From: Clostridia bacterium
Lineage (GTDB): Bacteria; Bacillota; Clostridia; Acetivibrionales; DSM-2933
DNA: 64,000 nt
NCBI GenBank assembly: GCA_026416815.1
Contig: JAOAEJ010000067.1
Coordinates: 1-64,000 of the forward strand
Direction of reading: 5' to 3'
Under the pieces are notes generated by a model. The model searched no databases and had not been told where the DNA came from. It saw only the letters and a list, made by a program, of their open reading frames with translations. The translations under genes and the position numbers were made by a program. Of the stretch, positions 59,253-64,000 are shown piece after piece. The stretch's first letter is position 1, and each line of letters opens with the position of its first letter.

Positions 59253-59957
59253 ATGACTATGCAAACCGGGAATTATTCTTTAGAATTTATAAGTGACTTA
59301 GAATGGGAATCAATAAATAATTATGCCGTAAAAGAAAGCTTTGAAATTATTGAGGATGAAGTAGAGTATTTTTTTGAGAGTAAAGAATATCTGGTAGATG
59401 TTTTTGTAGAAGGCATTGCATTTGATAAGCTTAGTTCGAAGTGTCTGCAAGAAAGGTTTCATAAGGTCTTTTATTCGCCAAAAGTACTGGAGGCTTTTAT
59501 TCTAAGGCTTGAAAAAAAGATTGGAAGAGAGTTGGCGAGGACACAGTTTAAAGTTTCTTTTGATGTATCTTCCCAAATGAATAGTGTATTAGATTTAGAA
59601 GATAGTTTTTCCCTTATTATTGAGGAAGCTAAAACGTTAAGACTTAGCAGCTCAACTGAAAAAGCTATTGATATGGTTTGGAAAAAAAGTAGTCAAGGGT
59701 TGATACCCAAAGAACTTAAAAAATTCAGCTCCCAATTTAAGGTAGGGGAGTATTTCTTATCAACTGTTGGACTTAGCTCTAAGGAGATTAGGGATAGTAT
59801 TAATAAGAAATTGGCAAGGATATTGCGTGGAATTATAAAACAAAGTAAGACAGAAATAGTTAATATTTTAAAAAATGAAATTCTTGCACAGACTCTTTAT
59901 GTAGAGAGTCTAAGGCCTGCTGCTATTGTAAGATTGGATAAAGCAAAGACTGCATAA
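59253..59957 (+). CDS. Uncharacterised protein, first gene of the Fur-controlled cluster
   Basis: A 234-residue soluble-looking, mostly helical protein without a family I recognise. It is acidic at the N terminus (ESFEIIEDEVEYFFESKEY), has amphipathic segments (LEAFILRLEKKIGRELARTQF) and a basic C-terminal third (SINKKLARILRGIIKQSKTEIV). No signal peptide, membrane helix or metal motif. AGGTG lies four bases upstream of the ATG. The strong Fur box ahead of it and the P-type ATPase gene downstream suggest a role in iron handling, possibly as a ferrosome accessory protein; that is inference. Confidence 0.7.
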   Translation: MTMQTGNYSLEFISDLEWESINNYAVKESFEIIEDEVEYFFESKEYLVDVFVEGIAFDKLSSKCLQERFHKVFYSPKVLEAFILRLEKKIGRELARTQFKVSFDVSSQMNSVLDLEDSFSLIIEEAKTLRLSSSTEKAIDMVWKKSSQGLIPKELKKFSSQFKVGEYFLSTVGLSSKEIRDSINKKLARILRGIIKQSKTEIVNILKNEILAQTLYVESLRPAAIVRLDKAKTA

Positions 59958-60088
59958 ACATACACCGACATTGCGATTTAATGTATTTTCAATATATATT
60001 AGGAAGAATCCGGAGATATTTAGCATACATAATATCTTATACCATAAAGCTACAGAATTTAAGGTAGTGTTCAACTTTTGATATCGCG

Positions 60089-60122
60089 AAGAGCTGTTCA
60101 TAATAAAGGGCAGCTCTTTTTT
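60089..60122 (+). terminator. Terminator within the Fur-controlled cluster
   Basis: AAGAGCTGTTC/GGGCAGCTCTTTTTT with a T run between the first and second genes. It may make expression of the later genes partial or separate; no consensus promoter was found between it and 60267. Confidence 0.65.
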
Positions 60123-60266
60123 GTTGTGCTTTTTACCAGTAATCTTTGGCGACACATCAAAAATGAAGTCTATATGGTTTTTATAACAACCAATATACAG
60201 GCTTTTGTCAAATATGAATATTTTTCTATATCTTAAAACATAATATTTGAAAAGGAGGCAAAAATA

Positions 60267-61121
60267 ATGTCTGAAAACAAGTATTCAAATGATGAAACCA
60301 GAGGCAACGAAGTAAATAATGAAGGAGAGAACTATATGGGAGATCAGTACCTAGGGGATAATTACAGTATGGGACCAGGTACATATTATGGGGCTAATCC
60401 GGTACAAAATTATCAAGAAGACCCCGGAACGCCTAGAGCCTATAGGCAAAATCCTAATCAAGGGCAAAATCTAAGAGCTAGTGATATGTTTTATCAGCAA
60501 AACCGCCAAAACTACGGCAGCTTTAGGCCAGGTAACCCAAATTATCAGAGGAGTTATGGACAAAACATGCAAGGGAATTATAGAGGAGATTACAGAATGA
60601 ATTATCCTGCTAACTATCAGGGGGATTATGCACATTATCACCCTTACCCTCATCACTACCACCATGACCACGACCACGAATTGGATTATTATGATGGAGA
60701 CGGGTACTATAATTATAGAGGTAATAGACCTTATGCTGCATATGGGCCTAATACTTATGGGGGCCGGTATAGGCAAAACTATGACTGTTGCAGCAATCAG
60801 ACTATGATGGGTTCAGGTTCTTGGATGAACTGGATGAATCCGAGATTTATACCAAATTTAATTCAAAGCCCGAGGGTTAATAATTTTTTAAGGGGTGTAG
60901 GTATCGCTACAGTGGGGATGATTTTAGCTCCATCAGTTGCTAGGACCTTACGTCCTTTAGTGGTTAAAGCAGTTCAAGGGGCAATGACTGCAACAGAGGA
61001 GATTAAAGGCATTTTTGCTGATGCAAAAGAAGATGTGGAGGATATTTTTGCTGAAGCTAAATGGGATGGGTCTAATTGTGCAAATAATCAAGACAAAGGT
61101 GGGGAAGCCCCAAATATGTAG
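60267..61121 (+). CDS. Low-complexity, His/Tyr/Asn-rich protein with C-terminal membrane-type helix
   Basis: A 284-residue protein. Residues about 1-185 are a disordered, Tyr/Asn/Gln/Gly-rich stretch with a His-rich patch (HYHPYPHHYHHDHDHE, about 127-142); residues about 195-235 form a hydrophobic/Gly segment (FLRGVGIATVGMILAPSVAR) followed by LRPLVVKAVQGAMTATEEI and an acidic amphipathic end (DAKEDVEDIFAEAK). The latter part resembles small membrane proteins encoded next to HMA-like P-type ATPases. AAAGGAGG lies upstream. The His patch could bind iron or another metal and the aromatic-rich part may self-associate; both are inference. Confidence 0.75.
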   Translation: MSENKYSNDETRGNEVNNEGENYMGDQYLGDNYSMGPGTYYGANPVQNYQEDPGTPRAYRQNPNQGQNLRASDMFYQQNRQNYGSFRPGNPNYQRSYGQNMQGNYRGDYRMNYPANYQGDYAHYHPYPHHYHHDHDHELDYYDGDGYYNYRGNRPYAAYGPNTYGGRYRQNYDCCSNQTMMGSGSWMNWMNPRFIPNLIQSPRVNNFLRGVGIATVGMILAPSVARTLRPLVVKAVQGAMTATEEIKGIFADAKEDVEDIFAEAKWDGSNCANNQDKGGEAPNM

Positions 61122-61140
61122 AAGTATGTTTTTGTAGTTA

Positions 61141-61172
61141 AAAAGAGCTGTACCGTAAGTAAGCAGCTCTAC
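61141..61172 (+). terminator. Weak hairpin after the His-rich gene
   Basis: AGAGCTG/CAGCTCT arms, 20 bases past the stop, with little T run. Confidence 0.4.
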
Positions 61173-61198
61173 TCTTAGAAGTACAGGTAAAATGACCT

Positions 61199-61328
61199 TA
61201 GTACTACTTTGTTATTTTGGAATTTATGATGAAGAAATAACAACCCAAAAATGTTGTTGAATATTTCTTCATCGGCAAATTAAGATTGAAATTTGCCATA
61301 ATTAAGGTAAATAACAAAGTAGTATTAG
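61199..61328. repeat. Family 3 element, long form, copy 2
   Basis: A 130-bp element with TAGTACTACTTTGTTATTT and AAATAACAAAGTAGTATTA ends, very similar to 42682-42810. It lies between the His-rich gene and the P-type ATPase gene, only about 50 bases ahead of the latter. Confidence 0.9.
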
Positions 61329-61379
61329 ATAGGAATGTGGAATATATGGGAGATTGAAGGGCAAAGGAGAATTAAAGAG

Positions 61380-63605
61380 ATGAATCCTTGTAGAGTAGAG
61401 ATTGTCCAATCCTTACCTGGAAGGCTAAGATTTAGAATTAAAGGTCTAAAAGGTAACCGTTACTTTGCGGAATCTTTAGAAAAAACACTTAAAAGTAAAG
61501 AAAACATTTTTTCTGTTAAGGCTAATTCGCTGACGGGAAAAGTCTTAGTTGTTTTTGATTCGGAAAGGCTTTCAACCACCGAGCTATATTCAGAGATGGT
61601 AAAAACAATCAGGCTCATAATTTCTAAGGTAGTACCTCCGAAAACTATGATGCTGGTAGATAAAAATACTGATAAAAAGGTAAAAGAAAACGAAGTTTTC
61701 GAGCCCGAAGACTTACCTATTCAATCGCAGATAACAAAAGCTATTTTAAGCGGATTGGTATTAGTAGGATTAGGTTTGAAAAGGGTTATGTATGGTAAAT
61801 CATCATTTGCCTTAACATCAAAGGTTAATAACTTTGCCGCTTTAACTACTATAGCTACAGGATATCCTATTTTACGAAGTGGTTTGGAAAATCTAACCAA
61901 AAGGAGAAAGCTGAATAATGACTTGTTAATAAGTGCAGCAACTTTGGTATCCCTCCTTTTAAAGGAAAGTATTACCGGGTTGGTAGTGGTCTGGCTTGTT
62001 AACTTAAGTACTCTGTTTCAAACCTTGACGCTGGAGAGATCTCGCAAAGCTATAAAAGACATGCTTCAGGGTAAGGAAGAAATGGCTTGGGTGGAAATAG
62101 ACGGGACAGAAGTCTCGGTTCCTATTGAGAATTTGCAAAAGGGTGATATTATTGTAGTTCACATTGGTGAGAAGATACCCATCGACGGAGAAGTAACCAG
62201 TGGGGAAGCTGCTGTCAGCCAGGCCATTATTACAGGAGAGTCGATGCCAATTACAAAGAAACAAGGTGATAAGGTCTTTTCAGGCTCTATAGTGGAACAA
62301 GGAACCATCAAAATAATAGCAGAAAAAGTAGGAAAAGATACATCCATAGCCAGAATTATTCGCTTGGTTGATGAAGCTAGTAAAGTGAGAGCTCCTATTG
62401 AAAATATCGCTGACCGCTATTCGGAAAAAATAGTACCTTTATCCTTTGGCCTTTCAGCATTAAGTTATATTTTAACAAGAGATTTCAGAAGAAGTATGAC
62501 TATGCTGATTGTAGCTTGCCCCTGTGCAGCGGGACTGGCTACACCCACTGCGATAAGCGCTTCTATGGGAAATGCAGCTAGAAAGGGTATTCTCGTTAAG
62601 GGCGGAAACTATTTGGAAAAGGTAGGGCAAACCGATGTGGTCTTATTTGATAAAACAGGCACTCTGACAGAGGGAAAGCCAACAGTGATAGATGTATTGC
62701 CGGTGAACAAAGACTATTCATTGGAGACTATATTGCAAGTAGCAGCTTCTATAGAAAATCATACTAATCACCCTTTGGCAAAAGCAGTTTTGCAAAAGTG
62801 CGGTGAGTTTAATATGGAAATTTTACCGGTGCAAGAACAGCAGGTTATAATTGGCCAGGGTGTAAAAGGAATGGTGAATGATGCTGTTACACTAGTAGGA
62901 AACGAGCAGTTGATGAGAGACAATGAGGTAAACATTAGCAGAGGCAAAGCTAAAGCCGATAGATTGAAGCTCTTAGGCCAGACTGTTCTATTTGTAGCTC
63001 ATGCAGGTGCTTTAATAGGTGTAATCGGTATTAAAGACAGGGTCAGATATGAAAGTAAGCAAGCTATAAAAAGATTACGGGAAACAGGAATAGAAGATAT
63101 CGGGCTGATTACAGGGGATTGCATCGAAGCTGGCGAACTCGTTAAGAATGAATTAGGGCTTGATAATCTGTGGGCAAGCACCTTACCGGAGGGAAAAGTA
63201 GACATAGTAAAAAAATATCAGTCCCAGGGTAAAATTGTCACAATGGTGGGTGAGGGGATTAATGACTCACCGGCTTTGGCTAAGGCAGATATTGGCATAG
63301 CTATGGGAACTGGCGGGACTGATGTGGCAATTGAATCTGCCGACGTGGTTTTAGCCGGTGATGACCCCGAAAAAATTGCTAAGTTGATTAAATTAAGCAA
63401 TCATACTATGTCGGTAGTGAAACAAAATTTTATCTTTGCAGTAGGTATTAATGCATTGGGGTTGATTTTAGGGGCAGGGAGGATCATATCTCCTTTATCT
63501 GCAGCGATTCTTCATAATTTAAGCACCTTTGGCGTAGTTGTCAACTCTTCAAGGTTACTGAATTATTCTGTAGATGAAAGGAAAAAGCGCAAATGGCGGA
63601 AGTAA
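61380..63605 (+). CDS. P1B-type metal ATPase with N-terminal LPGRLR motif (FezB-like)
   Basis: About 741 residues. N terminus: CRVEIVQSLPGRLRFRIKGL, a degenerate HMA-like domain without CxxC. Then P-type ATPase motifs: TGES (ITGESMPI), ion-site CPCAAGLATP, phosphorylation DKTGTLTEG, the HP locus NHTNHPLAKA and hinge GEGINDSPALAKADIGIAMG. CPC plus LPGR-type N terminus is what is described for P1B-6 ATPases of ferrosome (fez) clusters, which load iron into membrane-bound granules; other HMA2-domain ATPases look similar. ATG at 61380 has GGAG ten bases upstream. Context: Fur box, His-rich protein upstream, small helical protein overlapping its end. Confidence 0.88.
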   Translation: MNPCRVEIVQSLPGRLRFRIKGLKGNRYFAESLEKTLKSKENIFSVKANSLTGKVLVVFDSERLSTTELYSEMVKTIRLIISKVVPPKTMMLVDKNTDKKVKENEVFEPEDLPIQSQITKAILSGLVLVGLGLKRVMYGKSSFALTSKVNNFAALTTIATGYPILRSGLENLTKRRKLNNDLLISAATLVSLLLKESITGLVVVWLVNLSTLFQTLTLERSRKAIKDMLQGKEEMAWVEIDGTEVSVPIENLQKGDIIVVHIGEKIPIDGEVTSGEAAVSQAIITGESMPITKKQGDKVFSGSIVEQGTIKIIAEKVGKDTSIARIIRLVDEASKVRAPIENIADRYSEKIVPLSFGLSALSYILTRDFRRSMTMLIVACPCAAGLATPTAISASMGNAARKGILVKGGNYLEKVGQTDVVLFDKTGTLTEGKPTVIDVLPVNKDYSLETILQVAASIENHTNHPLAKAVLQKCGEFNMEILPVQEQQVIIGQGVKGMVNDAVTLVGNEQLMRDNEVNISRGKAKADRLKLLGQTVLFVAHAGALIGVIGIKDRVRYESKQAIKRLRETGIEDIGLITGDCIEAGELVKNELGLDNLWASTLPEGKVDIVKKYQSQGKIVTMVGEGINDSPALAKADIGIAMGTGGTDVAIESADVVLAGDDPEKIAKLIKLSNHTMSVVKQNFIFAVGINALGLILGAGRIISPLSAAILHNLSTFGVVVNSSRLLNYSVDERKKRKWRK

Positions 63606-63829
63606 AGGATTTAGAAAATAAAATGAAGGCTGTTATGGTTCAGCTGAAAGAGTGCGTAGACTTAAGCTTTGAGTTAATAGCAGAAAAGGAAGATACAAAA
63701 AAAATAATATACAAATACTGGGAAAATTTCTTGACTCACTTTTTAGATTATGTAAAAAAGAGAGAGAAGGATACAGGGGAAGATATACTAAAAGGTTTGT
63801 CCTTGAAAAGTTTATTTAAATTCTTTTGA
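63593..63829 (+). CDS. Small helical protein coupled to the P-type ATPase gene
   Basis: A 78-residue, highly charged, all-helical product (AEVKDLENKMKAVMVQLKEC..., DYVKKREKDTGEDILKGL). Its start lies 13 bases inside the ATPase gene, so translation is coupled. No family recognised. It is the last gene of the Fur-controlled cluster and may be a subunit or regulator of the ATPase. Confidence 0.65.
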   Translation: MAEVKDLENKMKAVMVQLKECVDLSFELIAEKEDTKKIIYKYWENFLTHFLDYVKKREKDTGEDILKGLSLKSLFKFF

Positions 63830-63851
63830 TACCAATAAACATTACGATAGA

Positions 63852-63917
63852 AGCATGAACCCTCTTATTGCCGGAATCTTTTTCTAAGGATTTTAGCAAT
63901 AAGAGGGTTCATGCTTT
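63852..63917 (+). terminator. Terminator of the Fur-controlled cluster
   Basis: Near-perfect 19-bp arms GCATGAACCCTCTTATTGC and complement, followed by TTTT. The remaining DNA to 64000 shows no gene. Confidence 0.8.
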
Positions 63918-64000
63918 TACTGCACTCTTCCTTATGCTACTTGTTGATAATTATATTGCTTATGTGATATTATTGGTTGTGATAAACTTTTTCTATCTAT

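Noticed and set aside
61380..63605. Copper-exporting CopA as the identity of the P-type ATPase
   Set aside because: The N-terminal domain lacks CxxC, an LPGRLR motif is present instead, and the promoter has Fur boxes rather than a copper-type operator.
1..64000. tRNA, rRNA, prophage, integrase or complete insertion sequence
   Set aside because: None was recognised on reading both strands; repeats have no adjacent transposase or recombinase gene.

Overview
The window is low-GC DNA from an anaerobic, endospore-forming member of the Clostridia. The evidence is a complete spoVA block (spoVAC, spoVAD, spoVAE with DUF421 and DUF1657 partners), a three-gene GerA-type germinant receptor operon, a YabG-like fragment, a CoA-dehydratase-type activase set, strong AGGAGG ribosome binding sites and frequent TTG/GTG starts. 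I cannot fix the genus; the overall look fits cellulolytic or Ruminiclostridium-like lineages, but that is inference. No tRNA, rRNA, CRISPR array or transposase gene was seen.

Layout. 1-4.03 kb: a minus-strand GDP-D-glycero-D-manno-heptose pathway (hddA, gmhB, a galE-type epimerase, hddC, gmhA), then two glycosyltransferases (4.6-6.6 kb), pointing to a heptose-containing surface glycan. 6.8-10.5 kb: a ribbon-helix-helix regulator, an AraC/GyrI-like regulator and a chemotaxis receptor. 11.2-13.8 kb: glutaredoxin, radical SAM/SPASM protein, glutathione peroxidase and OhrR-like regulator (thiol/peroxide stress). 14.2-16.9 kb: a zinc-ribbon protein, two flavodoxin-fold reductases and a GIY-YIG-like protein behind a promoter covered by two palindromes. 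17-18 kb: a CrtC/AttH lipocalin-like protein. 18.6-25.3 kb: a toxic-anion/tellurite-type module (membrane coiled-coil protein, substrate-binding-VWA protein, YceG family, two TerD). 25.7-27.2 kb: selO, clearly richer in GC than its surroundings. 27.5-31.1 kb: LytS/LytTR-type two-component pair and a permuted NlpC/P60 protein. 32.2-36.8 kb: ABC transporter, HEXXH membrane protein and OmpR-type two-component system. 37-42.5 kb: DUF2809, a secreted stalk-domain protein and a split 2-hydroxyacyl-CoA dehydratase-type activase operon. 43.3-54.8 kb: sporulation and germination genes. 55.4-58.7 kb: a P-loop ATPase and a second gpx/ohrR cassette with a third gpx. 59.1-63.9 kb: a Fur-box-controlled cluster ending in a P1B-type ATPase with an N-terminal LPGRLR motif, which resembles the ferrosome (fez) loci.

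The most unusual aspect is repeat DNA. At least five families of short palindromic, non-coding elements are scattered between genes: (1) a 126-bp two-hairpin element in nine full copies plus one half copy and one diverged cousin; (2) a ~98-bp palindrome in eight versions whose outer stems come in different sequences that stay self-complementary; (3) a ~130-bp element with TAGTACTAC-type ends; (4) a ~107-bp element beginning with TAGTGCCTTGTAAC; (5) REP-like GGGGACGGTTCT hairpins. They nest in each other, sit at or supply stop codons of neighbouring genes, and abut gene relics (histidine kinase, DUF1801, an unknown ORF). Stem changes that are compensated on the other arm suggest that the folded structure is what is kept.

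Functionally the window is dominated by surface glycan synthesis, redox/peroxide and metal stress, envelope signalling, and spore formation and germination.
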